NCBI GenBank assembly: GCA_036245525.1
Contig: BTPG01000006.1
Coordinates: 87,729,139-87,793,138, forward strand
Direction: 5' to 3'
Length of the DNA: 64,000 nucleotides
From: Semisulcospira habei
Lineage: Eukaryota > Mollusca > Gastropoda > Semisulcospiridae
A model generated the notes under the pieces. That model had not been told where the DNA came from, did not search any database, and saw only the letters and a list, made by a program, of their open reading frames with translations. The translations under genes and the position numbers were made by a program. This document shows, piece by piece, positions 32,237-42,264 of the stretch (within the stretch, counting starts at the first letter, position 1; every line of letters starts with the position of its first letter).

Positions 32237-32413
32237 GGGGGGTTAATTTGTGAAAGGTTAAGGAAAAAAAAGCATGTCCACCCCCCAACCCATCGCCTCC
32301 CACCCCCCACCCACCCACCCCCGACCGCTCTCCCCTCCCCTCCCCCCAACCCCCACTTCTGATATCTCCTGTCTTGTGATCCATGCGAGCCTTCCTGTCA
32401 TCTTCCCTTTCAG

Positions 32414-32536
32414 ACGGGTCCTCATCCAGAACAAGAGACTGAATTCAGACGACCTCTGGCTCTGCATGGAAAACACGGACGCCTATGAATGTGACCAGCA
32501 AGACAGATCAATGGATGGATGGCTTCTTATCTTCCA
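32414..32536 (+). CDS. Candidate internal exon, product unknown
   Basis: A long C/T-rich tract ending TCTTCCCTTTCAG (acceptor) precedes 123 bp that stays open in one frame only. It is followed by GTAAGC (donor, after TTCCA). The frame gives 40 complete codons plus a split codon, so the exon preserves phase. The peptide starts RVLIQNKRLNSDDLWLCMEN and goes on TDAYECDQQDRSMDGWLLIF. No signal peptide, membrane segment or motif that I can place. If translation ran through, TAA follows one codon later, so a terminal exon is the alternative. It lies on the strand opposite the PLCL exon, so it would belong to a different gene. Support is splice sites and open frame only. Confidence 0.4.
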
Positions 32537-32559
32537 GTAAGCTCCCCGCAAATGGGTCC

Positions 32560-32640
32560 AGCGAGACATATAGATCCTCATAAGCCCCCACGCCTATTCA
32601 GGAAGCTTTGCAGGAGCTTATGAGGACCTATGCCTCTAGC
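32560..32640. repeat. Family A palindrome, long centre
   Basis: GCGAGACATATAGATCCTCA is inverted to TGAGGACCTATGCCTCTAGC. The centre is enlarged (CACGCCTATTCAGGAAGC..). It starts 24 bp after the candidate exon donor. Confidence 0.82.
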
Positions 32641-32736
32641 ATTCGGCTTGTCTTTGAGCACGTATTCTGGGACGGGAAAAAAAAAATATAGGATCGCGCT
32701 TTCTGCCGGTGTTAGACAAAATGTCGATGAACTCAT

Positions 32737-32800
32737 CAAGAGGCATAGATCCTCATGAGCCCCCGCGACTGCGGGGCTCACGAGGATCGATGCCTCTTGC
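32737..32800. repeat. Family A palindrome
   Basis: CAAGAGGCATAGATCCTCAT is inverted to ACGAGGATCGATGCCTCTTG around GAGCCCCCGCGACTGCGGGG. Confidence 0.9.
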
Positions 32801-32865
32801 ACGCAAGGTGTCCTTTGTGTGTATTTGTGGACCTTGCTTTTCTGCAAAATGTCGATGGATTCAAC

Positions 32866-32936
32866 CAGGATGTAAACATCCTCAAGCATGAGCCCCAGAA
32901 CCATGCGGGGGATCCTGAGGATCTATGCCTCCTGCA
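32866..32936. repeat. Family A palindrome, diverged
   Basis: ACATCCTCAAGCATGAGCCC pairs loosely with GGATCCTGAGGATCTATGCC. The flanks repeat those of the previous copy (AAAATGTCGATG at 32719 and 32847), so this is a local duplication. Confidence 0.7.
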
Positions 32937-33713
32937 GATGTGTCGCGTGTTCCCTAAGACTGGTGTCTCTGAGAGCATGTATTTTGGGAAATTCAAAGAT
33001 AGTTAGTTCGTGCTAGGAAAGACTTTTAAGTCGAAACGGTGGGTAGCTGGAAATAGCATAGACGAATCAGAGATTACCGCACGACCTTTGAAAGTAATGG
33101 ATGGCATATATTGTCCTCTGCCCTAAATCTGATTTTGCTAAGTCTATAATTGTTGTCATCATGACCTCTAGTTACGGAGGCATTCTTCTTAACAGCCTAG
33201 GGCACTGTGGACAGAAACGGTGGCTGGATGCACAAGATGGTCAAGTTTAGTTTGACGTCACCGTGAAAATTAGGCAGAAGGTTCATGCCCTTTTCTGACG
33301 CAGAATCGGTGCTCTGTCAGAGCACAGACTATACGGGAAGTACGTGAAAGGGGTGCGTTGGTTGTAACTTTTTCACGTTTGATCGGACAGCTTGTGAAGC
33401 TGCAGTTTATGCAGACATTTGATTGAACATGTCATTTTTTTTTTTAGCCTGAATGAAAAAAAAAACAGATACAATTTCTTTCCTTTTTCTAAGAGAGTAG
33501 TTGTATCGATTCTGAAATAATTAATCACACAAGTGTTGTTGGGTTGGGTTTTTTTTCCGCGATCTATTTTTCCTGTTGATTTTTGCGTGACACTGCAGTT
33601 TTCTTAAGGCAAGATTAACAATTTAATCACCTGCTTTTTTTCTATTACGCGCTTTTTCATCATTCTGCGTTTCTTCCAATTACGCGATTTTGACGTAGTC
33701 GAACGTGCATTCC
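32937..33713. other. No feature seen
   Basis: T-runs; a short CAGAATCGGTGCTCTGTCAGAGCAC inversion near 33300. No exon recognised. Confidence 0.4.
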
Positions 33714-33806
33714 TTAAACCCTTTGCGTGTCGGTAGCGATTTTTGTCGCGATGATTCCTGTAGGATTCATCGCAACAAAAACCGCTATCGACACGCAAAG
33801 GGTCAA
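33714..33806. mobile_element. Family C full-length palindrome
   Basis: TTAAACCCTTTGCGTGTCGG.. is inverted to ..CGACACGCAAAGGGTCAA around GATTCCTGTAGGATTC. Confidence 0.92.
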
Positions 33807-34443
33807 AACCTTCAGAGTCACAAATTGTATAATGTTTAATCTTTGTTACAAGGGGTATCACTCAAACAAGAGACATCACTCAAAATGAAACACATGTTCT
33901 ACGTCCCATCAAACGTAGTTTTCACACATTCACGTAGAGTGGGCCACGTCAAGTTTAAAAACAAAGAAGGGAAAAGGCTTTGTACAACAACAACAACAAA
34001 ACACTAAGAAGCAAATGCCATTGAAATGAAGTGAGAACCTGAAAGGTTTCTTACTCTGAAGGGCTTTTTTTTTTCCAGCCTGGATTACCTCTGGGCTGTA
34101 CTTTTAAGTTGTAACCTAATTTAACAAAATAAAACTAAAAAGTCCCCAGTCACAGAACAAAACCCTGATGGCTGCCTCCGTCTTTGATGCAAAAGGGGCC
34201 AATTATTTTGCGTATCAAAAGGCATAGATTCTCATAAGCCCCTGCAGTCGCAAAGGCTTATGATAAATGGGTTTTTTTTTTGTTGTGTTTTTTTTTTGCA
34301 AATGGAAGGGTTCGGGCGTGGGGTGTGTGTGTGTGGGGGGGGGGGGGAGGGACGGGACGGTTCAGTGAGGGCTGTAAAGTTCTAAATCAGAGGTCAGCTG
34401 ACACACATATTACTACTTACATCCTTCAGCGGATTTCCTCTCT
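33807..34443. other. No gene seen; A remnant and G-run
   Basis: AAAAGGCATAGATTCTCATA with AGGCTTATGATA (34218-34266) is a decayed A. G-run at 34336-34347. Confidence 0.45.
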
Positions 34444-34573
34444 GTGCTTGGTGATTTACACCGAAGACAAAATCAAAGAACGCATTTCTGGTAGTTCGCT
34501 CGCTCATTCAGCGAACTATCAAAAGTGTCTTTTTGGCACTCTTTGATTTCGTCCTCGGTGCAAATCAAAAGCA
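34444..34573. repeat. Family R palindrome, 130 bp (single copy here)
   Basis: GTGCTTGGTGATTTACACCG.. is inverted to ..CGGTGCAAATCAAAAGCAC. The inner parts AATCAAAGAACGC, AGTTCGCT and AGCGAACT also pair. No TTAA border. Confidence 0.8.
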
Positions 34574-34825
34574 CGGACCAGAAATCCGGCGCACAATCCT
34601 TTCATACAACACACCAATTAGAAGCTATACTTCGTCTTGTCGCTTGTGAGATGTTTGTCAAATTCAACGCCAACGATGGCCATACGTCGAAAAACCTGGG
34701 CCGATCGGCCAGTACCTGCCTGTCATAGTTCCAACGACTTCGTTTTGTGTAGAGCGACATTTGGTTGGCAGCTACTGACCTGGAAAAGTCTCTTGGAACT
34801 GGGAGCTGGATACAAAGCGGACTCA

Positions 34826-35088
34826 GCAAGAGGCATATATCTTCATGATCCCCCGCATCTGCAGGGGCTCATGGAGATCTATGCCTCTTGCAGATGGGTG
34901 TGTTCACCCTTCCTGGTCAGTGAAGTGGTTAATATTATGTTTTTTCTTTGTTTAAAGTACCCCCTACCCCTCTTCGTTCAGTCAACGCCAAAGATGCCCA
35001 TACGTCCAAAGAAGTGGACTCAGCATGAGGCATAAATCTTCATGAGCCCCCGCACCTGAGGGGGCTCATGAAGATCTATGCCTCTTGC
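34826..35088. repeat. Two family A palindromes in local duplication
   Basis: Palindromes at 34826-34891 and 35023-35088. Their left flanks repeat too (CAACGCCAACGATGGCCATA near 34668; CAACGCCAAAGATGCCCATA near 34983). The right flanks share GATG..GTTCA.C.TT.CTGG. Confidence 0.88.
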
Positions 35089-35680
35089 AGATGGATGATG
35101 TTCAATCTTTCTGGACAATGAAATGGTTATTAATCATTATGCTGTTTTCCTTGTTTGTTTAGAGTGCTTCCACCCCCCACCCCCACCCACCCCTTATTCC
35201 TTTATGATATGATGATTATGAACTGTCAATCAAACCTATTCCGTACTTCTGGAATTCCTTCTGAACTTTTCCTATCCGAGCAGCAGAACCATAGTGTGGT
35301 AATGTGAGCTCCTCTGAGTGTTTCCTCGTACTAATGGGCTGTATGGTTTCTTGAAATCTATTTCTGTTCCTTCTGTTGACATGAAGATTTTGTCGTGCTG
35401 TGCGAATCAACATTCTGGAAGGTGGTTTGCTGAATTTGCAGGAATGAGCGCTTTTGCCAGGTCAAGGGTGGTAACTGTCCGATAGGTGACAGTGCGAATC
35501 GAATTTACTCGCTTGAAAACCTTACCACGAACTTTAACTGTTACGAGAGCAATGCACTAAAATTGATTTCAATGCTTCTTCATGCAGAAGCAAGCCAATA
35601 AGCTGTTAAACAAAAAAAACTCCCCATCTAAAAGTTTTAACAATAGACAAAGTTTTATGAAAGCACTGCACTCCTATAAT
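35089..35680. other. No gene seen
   Basis: A minus-strand 65-codon frame (35216-35413) carries LPHYGSAARIGKVQKEF, which I cannot place. It may be chance. Confidence 0.35.
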
Positions 35681-35933
35681 AGTGAGGTTTCGTTTGCAAC
35701 CAACGACTCACAACAACAAACGAGAGCGAAGTCATGGCAGATAACCATCTTCTGTCATAAACACAGATGACACTCCGAGCATCTCCAAGAGACATAGAGC
35801 TCATAAGGATCTGTGCATCTTGGAGATTTTTGGAGTGTTGTCTCTGCTTATCATACGATTACAAGCTGGTTATCAACCGTGATTTCGCTCTCGTTCGTGG
35901 TCGGCAGTCGTTCGTTTTTAACGAAACCCCACT
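35681..35933. mobile_element. Family J foldback
   Basis: AGTGAGGTTTCGTTTGCAAC..CGAGAGCGAAGTCATGG is inverted to GTGATTTCGCTCTCGTTC..TTTAACGAAACCCCACT. The internal hairpin CATCTCCAAGAGACATAGAG / GATCTGTGCATCTTGGAGAT has the A core. Confidence 0.88.
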
Positions 35934-36004
35934 GATGCCTTTTCAAACACCGCGACAGCCGCCGGTACTGTTTAATGTGGTTGCATACACGAAAGGCTGG
36001 GATG

Positions 36005-36218
36005 TTAACTCATTCAACCCCAAGGCTGTATTTCGCAAATTTTAGAGGCGTCATCTAACGACTATGCACTAGTTGCAGGAGATGGATTGACCATGATAAT
36101 TCAAGGATAGTGCCAAATTAGCTTGGCCCCGATAGGCGCCAAGCTAATCTGGCACTACCCTTGAATTATCATGGTCGATCCATCTTCTGCTGTAGTGCGT
36201 CGGGGCTGAATGAGTTAA
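36005..36218. mobile_element. Family B element, TTAA-bordered, inverted orientation
   Basis: TTAACTCATTCAACCCCAAG is at the left and CGGGGCTGAATGAGTTAA at the right. The asymmetric flank CGCAAATTTTAGAGGCGTCA lies to the left, so this copy is reversed relative to 45356. Confidence 0.92.
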
Positions 36219-36339
36219 ACAAATCCCCATCTTTGTGTTTTAACAAGGAAAACTCTAAACCATTCAACAAGAATATTTTCTATCTTCCTGTTCATAATTT
36301 ATATTAAAAAAAAATCCTTTTCACTTCAAAGTTTCAACA

Positions 36340-36459
36340 GACTAGATAGATCAAAGTTGGCGTCAGTAAAGCTTGGAGTTATAACTATTCGGACACCACC
36401 CTTGAACTATCATGGTTGATCCACATCTTGTCATAGCAAGTAAGGGAACTATGGGTTAA
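36340..36459. mobile_element. Family B remnant
   Basis: GACACCACCCTTGAACTATC and ATGGTTGATCCACATCTTG form the right arm. It ends ACTATGGGTTAA. Confidence 0.7.
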
Positions 36460-36603
36460 CAAACACAGGTCAACACAAAGAGCTATGGCCCTAACGACAA
36501 GAAGAAGCTGACGAGGCGCTACATAATGCTTCTCATTCGCGAAATACGTCATGCACCATCTCCACCTTCTTATAAGTTACAATTATGAAGGAGGTGATAA
36601 ACT

Positions 36604-36683
36604 TTAACTCATTCGAGACGTGCCGCCTCCGGAAACGCGGCATAAGCCGCGTATCCGGAGGCGGCACGTCTCGAATGAGTTAA
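36604..36683. mobile_element. Family E hairpin, 80 bp, TTAA to TTAA
   Basis: 38-bp arms (TTAACTCATTCGAGACGTGC.. / ..GCACGTCTCGAATGAGTTAA) have one mismatch around ATAA. The palindrome fills the whole element. Confidence 0.95.
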
Positions 36684-36997
36684 ACAGGCAAGAATTTTGT
36701 CACTTGCAACTAACACTATTGCGACATACCGCACGTGACGCGACAATGTTGACGTTAGTGGGCTGCAACTAGCTCTACAGTGTCTTTGCAACTCCCTTGA
36801 AATATATGTTGGATGTGCAAAAATCCCTACGCGTGTGCAGGTCTTTAAATCCATTCTCCTCACATTCTACGCAAAACGGAAGGATGACAAAACCAAAATG
36901 AAAGCGCTGATCGACCCGTTTTGAAGCCTGCGCTGTGTAAATGTCAACGGACGCGCTTGAATTTACTCTTCACTCACGTTGAGAACACACAATAACT
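36684..36997. other. No feature seen
   Basis: No exon or repeat recognised. Confidence 0.35.
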
Positions 36998-37152
36998 GCA
37001 AGAGGCATAGATCCTCATGAGCCCCTGCAGGCCTGCGGGGGTCATGAGGATCAATGCCTCTTGCATATGGATGACTGATTACCGGCTCTAAAAACTATTT
37101 TTTTTAAATTGTTAAATTAAAAAAAAAACTCATGAGGATCAATGCCATTTGC
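36998..37152. repeat. Family A palindrome plus a duplicated right arm
   Basis: The palindrome is at 36998-37064. A further CTCATGAGGATCAATGCCAT at 37129-37148 repeats its right arm, including the unusual ATCAATG. Confidence 0.85.
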
Positions 37153-37737
37153 TGACCGATGCATGACAACCTGAAAAGGATTTTTTTTTCAAGCCCTATT
37201 TTAATCGAGTTCCACAAGCAGAGGGAGTCAGCGGGTGCTGAACCAATACAATGACGGGGCTTGTCGTGAGAGATGTCATTACTGATTAGCTGAGCGTCCA
37301 ACGCGCGTCAGAACAAACGTCTGGTGTTTGATGTCTTCACAAAAAAGTGCCAAACGTTTAATTCACGCGAGGCTATATCACAGCTACAGGCATACCTTAG
37401 TGTTTAACGGAATTCATTATTATTTTAAAATACGAAACTACTCTAAAGTCTAAACTTCGTGTATACTTTGAAAATAAGGATGTAACAACAAAAGTCTGAT
37501 AGATAAACATTATCTTCACACGAGAGTGTCAAACCTTTACTGTACGTGATGCTAGACGTACTGTCCAATGTCTTTTTGAGTGAGGTTGAATTCATTAGTA
37601 TTTTAAAATACACAGGCCTAAATAAACTAAACTAAACTTCGCTTATGCTTGGTTAACAAGGTCGGATAAAACAACACACTGATTCAACAAGATCTTTTGA
37701 GAGGATGCGACCACAGTTTTTCTGTGTAAATTTCATA
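37153..37737. other. No gene seen; weak duplication
   Basis: GTGTCAAACCTTTACTGTAC (about 37527) resembles GTGCCAAACGTTTAATTCAC (37347), and GAATTCATTATTATTTTAAA recurs near 37410 and 37590, so an old duplication of about 180 bp is likely. Confidence 0.5.
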
Positions 37738-37948
37738 TTAACCCATCCAGCCCTGACGCACTGCAGCAGATGGATCAACCATGATAATTCAAGGTTAGTG
37801 CCAGATTAGCTTGGCGCCTGTCGTCGCAAAGCTAATCTGGCACTGCCCTTGAATTATCATGGTCGATCCATCTCCTGCAACTCGTTCATAGTCATGAGAT
37901 GACGCCTCCAAAATTTGGGAAATAAGGCCGTCGGGCTGAACGAGTTAA
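37738..37948. mobile_element. Family B element, TTAA-bordered
   Basis: TTAACCCATCCAGCCCTGAC is at the left and GTCGGGCTGAACGAGTTAA at the right, with an intact long palindrome. The asymmetric tail GACGCCTCCAAAATTTGGGA is on the right. Confidence 0.93.
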
Positions 37949-38036
37949 CCCTTTGGTCGTCGGTAACCTTTTTTGTCGAGGTGATTTCTGCAGGAATCAC
38001 CTCGACAAAAACCGCTACCGAGAGTCAAAAGGTTAA
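37945..38036. mobile_element. Family C full-length palindrome, sharing TTAA with B
   Basis: TTAACCCTTTGGTCGTCGGT.. is inverted to ..AGAGTCAAAAGGTTAA around GATTTCTGCAGGAATC; 92 bp. Its left TTAA is also the right TTAA of the B element. Confidence 0.93.
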
Positions 38037-38164
38037 CGACGAGCCAAAAGCCGCATTTCCTCTGAATAACATGAGAGTCTATAATCGTGTATCTTACCGG
38101 TGGGACTCGGAATATTATGTGTGTGTATAAATATATATTCACCCCCCCCCCCTTTTTTTTTTAA

Positions 38165-38260
38165 ATTATTGATATGTGTTGTAAAGCGATCCGAGCTTGC
38201 TGTCTGTGGGGAAGGACGCTATATAAAAACTATGTATTATTATTATTACTTTATTTTTGC
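38165..38260 (+). mobile_element. Retroposon 3'-end remnant
   Basis: TGTTGTAAAGCGATCCGAGC, GGGGAAGGACGCTATATAAA and a (TTA)n tail resemble the 3' ends of many LINE/SINE elements in animals. There is no coding part. Confidence 0.5.
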
Positions 38261-38332
38261 TTGTCATACAGAGAGATATGTTGTGTTTCATCCAAACAGG
38301 AAAATATTACCTCTACCAGCCCACCTCCGTCA

Positions 38333-38397
38333 GCAAGAGGCACAGATTCTCATGGGCCCCTGCATTGCAGGGTCTCGTGAGAATCTATACTTCTTGC
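38333..38397. repeat. Family A palindrome
   Basis: GCAAGAGGCACAGATTCTCA is inverted to CGTGAGAATCTATACTTCTT(GC) around TGGGCCCCTGCATTGCAGGG. Confidence 0.88.
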
Positions 38398-38825
38398 TTA
38401 TACAGCTCGGTCCATTGCAGTTTTTGTACTTGATCTTTCCTGCTCATTATAGGGACTGGCATTCGTCGGAGTTGAAGCACGTGACATGTAACAATAACTA
38501 AGACAAGAAAACAGGGGGAGGGGGGGGGGGGAAAGGAAAAAAAAAAACCACCCAAAAAAACCGACGATTTTCATGCTCGTTAGCAGCATTCTGGAAAATC
38601 GTAAGAGACGGCAACCCAAAGTCTCCGATACGAGTGACAGGGGGAAAAAAACCCAACGTATACCCGGCGTGTAATAAGCAGAAGGAAAAAAATCCCATTG
38701 GAACCCTTGACATCTGATGAAAAAAAAAAGGAGAAAAAAGTTTCACATCAGGGTCCGGGCTGGCAGATCAATTCTTGCTTGCCTTACAGCTTGTTAAGTG
38801 CAAATATTTTATGCCGCTTTTACGT
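38398..38825. other. No gene seen
   Basis: G-run at 38514-38530 and A-runs near 38540, 38645 and 38722. No exon-like frame. Confidence 0.4.
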
Positions 38826-38989
38826 TGTGACATTCAATGTTGTGACACGCCGGCAGCACCGTGAAAGGAGGAGGAGGGCGGTTAGAGAGACCGGTGTATC
38901 ACGCCGACTTCACCCCTACGCCAGGTTGACCCAGGGTCACATAAACCCGGCAAGCTATACTGCGCCAAACTGGCGCGGGGTCACTTAGC

Positions 38990-39051
<62 letters not shown>

Positions 39052-39174
39052 ATTTGCCGGTGTATCACACCTGGCCTTTCGCCTGATCGACCCGGGGTCA
39101 CTTTAGCGTGTCACGCCAAAGTGACCCTGGGTCGATATGGCGAAAGGCCAGAGGTCATTATGGTGTGGTACACC

Positions 39175-39178
<4 letters not shown>
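38826..39178. repeat. Family P palindromes around a (CT)n tract
   Basis: A long palindrome (39055-39178) has TGCCGGTGTATCACACC.. and ..GGTGTGGTACACCGGCA as ends, with TGGCCTTTCGCC/GGCGAAAGGCCA inside. A diverged version (CCGGTGTATCACGCCGACTT) lies at 38890-38990, before a CT tract (38991-39048). Confidence 0.85.

Positions 39179-39262
<84 letters not shown>
39178..39262. repeat. (GA)n microsatellite
   Basis: The GA tract pairs in inverted sense with the CT tract at 38991-39048, so the whole 38991-39262 block can fold back. Confidence 0.95.
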
Positions 39263-39265
<3 letters not shown>

Positions 39266-39649
39266 ATTGACTGATTGTACATTGCTTAACGTCCCGACAG
39301 CAACAAGGCTTTCTCAGGACGTGCCTGCACTGCTTGTGAAAAAAAATAAATAAACAGAACATTGAATGTATGTCGCCAGCCGGTCAAATACATTAAATAA
39401 ACCTAACACATGGGGCCTAAATAAAGCTAAGACCATTTAGCAACACACATCCAATATCAAGAGCTACAGGCAGCGCAGACAGTAGGGAGAGTTTTAAAAA
39501 GGCAAATACAGGTGAATGGACAAAGGGTAGACAGAAACACATGCCCCAGAATAGAGAGAAAAACCCACTCTGTGGGGCTGACCAGGGTGACCCTGGGAAC
39601 TAAAAAATACCTAACCCCACCCAAGTCCCCCAGGGCAGACCCGGGTGGG

Positions 39650-39651
<2 letters not shown>
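39263..39651 (-). mobile_element. SINE-like family M, full length, inserted in a GA tract
   Basis: (ATTG)n tail, then TACATTGCTTAACGTCCCGA.., ending CAGACCCGGGTGGGG. GA repeats continue on the other side (39652), so the target duplication would be GA itself. Confidence 0.88.

Positions 39652-39726
<75 letters not shown>
39652..39726. repeat. (GA)n microsatellite at a LINE 3' end
   Basis: About 75 bp of GA directly followed by the LINE tail ATGACAATGATTC. Confidence 0.95.
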
Positions 39727-39731
<5 letters not shown>

Positions 39732-40087
39732 AATGATTCTTTATTTTACAACGGTGAAAGTTTTGGCTGGCACAACCATTTTTCGAACTTGCCGTTGCTA
39801 ATCTAATCTACAAATAATGCACAAAGTGTAAAAATATTATATTGAAAAAAAAGTGATAAATGATATAAAAACAAAACAAAACAACAACAACAAAAATGTG
39901 CACACACACACACACACACGCATACAAACACGCGCATGCACGCACACACTGAGTAATATAGGGTCGCAGTGAAATTATTAAGATAATGACGTGAGGTAAT
40001 TGAAAATACTGGCTCTAAAATACGAAAGGGTTGTTGATGTTGTAACTTTCCTAGGCAAAGTGTTCCACAGGCTATGGCCTGAGAACG

Positions 40088-40387
40088 CTAAACTTGTCTT
40101 GTAGAGATCGATTCTAGGTCGTGGTACAATATGAATTGCCTTGATCTTGAGTACATTGGTGATGGAAAGGAAAATAGTTTCTTACTATAATCAGGCATTT
40201 TGCTATTCAATGTTTTGAACATAATTATTCCCTTATTGTACATTAAATGAATATTCAGGGGAAGAATCTCCAAGGTTTTTAATTTATTATCGGTAGTAGA
40301 GTTAGGGTCAGGTAGGATAAGTTTTGCGGCTCTACGATGAAGAGAGTTCAGTCTCTTTAACTGGACCTCGCTTGCTCCATCCCACAC
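40088..40387 (-). pseudogene. LINE C-terminal region
   Basis: MWDGASEVQLKRLNSLHRRA, AKLILPDPNSTTDNKLKTLE. It matches in style and order the same segment of the LINE at 29895 (WDECSERHIKKINSLYRHSV). The two copies are clearly related but well diverged. Confidence 0.8.
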
Positions 40388-40679
40388 TGTAGAAGCATAG
40401 TCGATATGTGACCTGATGTGGGCGTTAAAGAACTGTTTTTGTGTTTCTACATCAGTGATATATTTTAATTTGGCTAAAATGTAAAGTTTCTTTGATATTA
40501 TGTTGCATATGTTAGTAATATGACACTGCCATTTAAACTGGCTATCTACATTAACACCGAGAAGACGATGTTCTGTTACTTAACTGATGGGTTTTCCTTG
40601 AAGAGACAAGCTGAGTGAGAATGAACAAGCAAAATAAAAGAGGGCCTAAAATACAGCCCTGGGGCACGCCATGCTTGAC

Positions 40680-40943
40680 TTAGCGGTGATTAGAATATGT
40701 ACCATTAAGATCGACTTTTAGTCTTCTGTCATCCAAGTAGGATTTGAAGAACGTGGCAGCGCTGTTGGTGTATAATGAGATTTTCTTTATCTGTATATCA
40801 TAGTTTACTAAATCAAAAGCTTTACGGAAGTCTAAAAAGACTACACCTGTTAGTTTGGATTCATTGATAGATGCTAACCAGGTGTCTGTCATCCTAATCA
40901 GCGCTGTATGGCAGGAATGGTTTGGTCTGAAACCTGACTGCAA
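40680..40943 (-). pseudogene. LINE reverse transcriptase core, partial
   Basis: QSGFRPNHSCHTALIRMTDT, then VVFLDFRKAFDLVNY (first catalytic aspartate). A stop follows NGTYSNHR; HGVPQGCILGPLLF can be read just beyond it in the same sense at about 40640-40680. With the SINE removed, the upstream frame reads NNFRPISLLPELSKPL, which joins correctly. Confidence 0.85.
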
Positions 40944-41027
40944 TGAATGGATAAGATTTCGTTTTTCTAAATATTTAGATAGATGTTTATGAATATGCCT
41001 CTATAAAGGCTTTGACAACTCTGGCAG

Positions 41028-41422
41028 TTGATTGATTGATTGATTGTACATTGCTTAACGTCCCGACAGCAACAAGGCTTTCTCAGGACGTGCCTGCACT
41101 GCTTGTGAAAAAAACCCAAAAAAACCAGAACATTGAATGTATGTCGCCAGCCGGTCAAATACGTTAAATAAACCTAACACATGGGGCCTAAATAAAGCTA
41201 AGACCATTTAGCAACACACATCCAATATCAAGAGCTACAGGCAGTGCAGACAGTAGGGAGAGTTTTAAAAAGGCAAATACAGGTGAATGGACAAAGGGTA
41301 GACAGAAACACATGCCCCAGAATAGAGAGAAAAACCCACCCTGTGGGGATGACCAGGGTGACCCTGGGAACTAAAAAATACCTAACCCCACCCAAGTCCC
41401 CCAGGGCAGACCCGGGTGGGGA
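41028..41422 (-). mobile_element. SINE-like family M nested in the LINE, 11-bp target duplication
   Basis: AACTCTGGCAG occurs at 41017-41027 and 41423-41433. Removing the 395-bp insert restores the LINE RT reading. The tail is (TTGA)n on the plus-strand left; the head is CAGACCCGGGTGGGG on the right. Confidence 0.92.
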
Positions 41423-41506
41423 AACTCTGGCAGTAATGAAATGGGACGAAAATTATTAATTTCACTTAGATCTTTTGATTTTGGTAGTGGGATTACTTTT
41501 GCATCT

Positions 41507-41851
41507 TTAAATGCATCCGGAAACAGTTTTGTTTATACAGAGATTGTAGATGTACGTGAGACTCTCAACGATATATGGAAGAGATGTCTTGAGTATTTTT
41601 GAGCTGATCTCATCAGGCCCGGATGATTTTTTATTTTCCATCGAGGTAATTAATCTGCCCACTTCATGAACCGCTATAGGCGGTATGATGAAAGGTTCGT
41701 TGTTTTTATTTTTCTGGTTACAGTAGTCTAGTAGTTTGTCTGGACAAATATACCCATGTGAGTTATTTCCCAGTGGCATTAGTGATTCCGCCACAGAGAC
41801 AAAAATGGTCGTTAAAACTGTTTGCAGTGAGGTGGGGAGGTAAAGACGCAC
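41507..41851 (-). pseudogene. LINE region upstream of RT
   Basis: Motifs: VHEVGRLITSMENKKSSGPD and EISSKILKTSLPYIVESLTY, i.e. the start of the RT domain (KSSGPD region). The frame breaks at each end, so the copy is not functional. Confidence 0.82.
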
Positions 41852-41922
41852 TACTTTTATTTGTACCTTTGGTTACTAATTTATGGCACGCCATACAGTG
41901 GAGGAGTCTTTACTTTGCTTAA

Positions 41923-42010
41923 CTACCTTACTGAAGAGAGATTTTTTTTGCTTCTAAAACCATTGATTTTTACGCAATTACGCTGTGTTTTGTATTTAGC
42001 AAAACGCTTC

Positions 42011-42064
<54 letters not shown>

Positions 42065-42264
42065 GGCTCGTCCCTGTGTTCCATAGCCTCTATCAGGTCC
42101 GCAGTTAGCCAGTGTGGTAAGGCGGCGTACTTAACCCTCTTTTGCCTCAGGGGCGCGTGTTTATTCAGCACACCGAGAAAGACGCGGTACCAGGTGTCTA
42201 ATGCTTTGTTCGGGTCACTATCGTTATACACGTCCGTGAACTGTGCTCCAGCTAAATCAGTCAA
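41923..42264 (-). pseudogene. LINE linker region with an inserted homopolymer
   Basis: It continues from the endonuclease: ALDTWYRVFLGVLNKHAPLR, VKYAALPHWLTADLIEAM (typical linker text of jockey/CR1-like elements). A G23/T32 block then adds an artificial P/K run before the frame resumes. Confidence 0.8.
42012..42066. repeat. Adjacent T32 and G23 runs
   Basis: Read on the minus strand this is C23 then A32, the same order as C21A24 at 8166-8210. It sits inside the LINE linker region. Confidence 0.95.
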
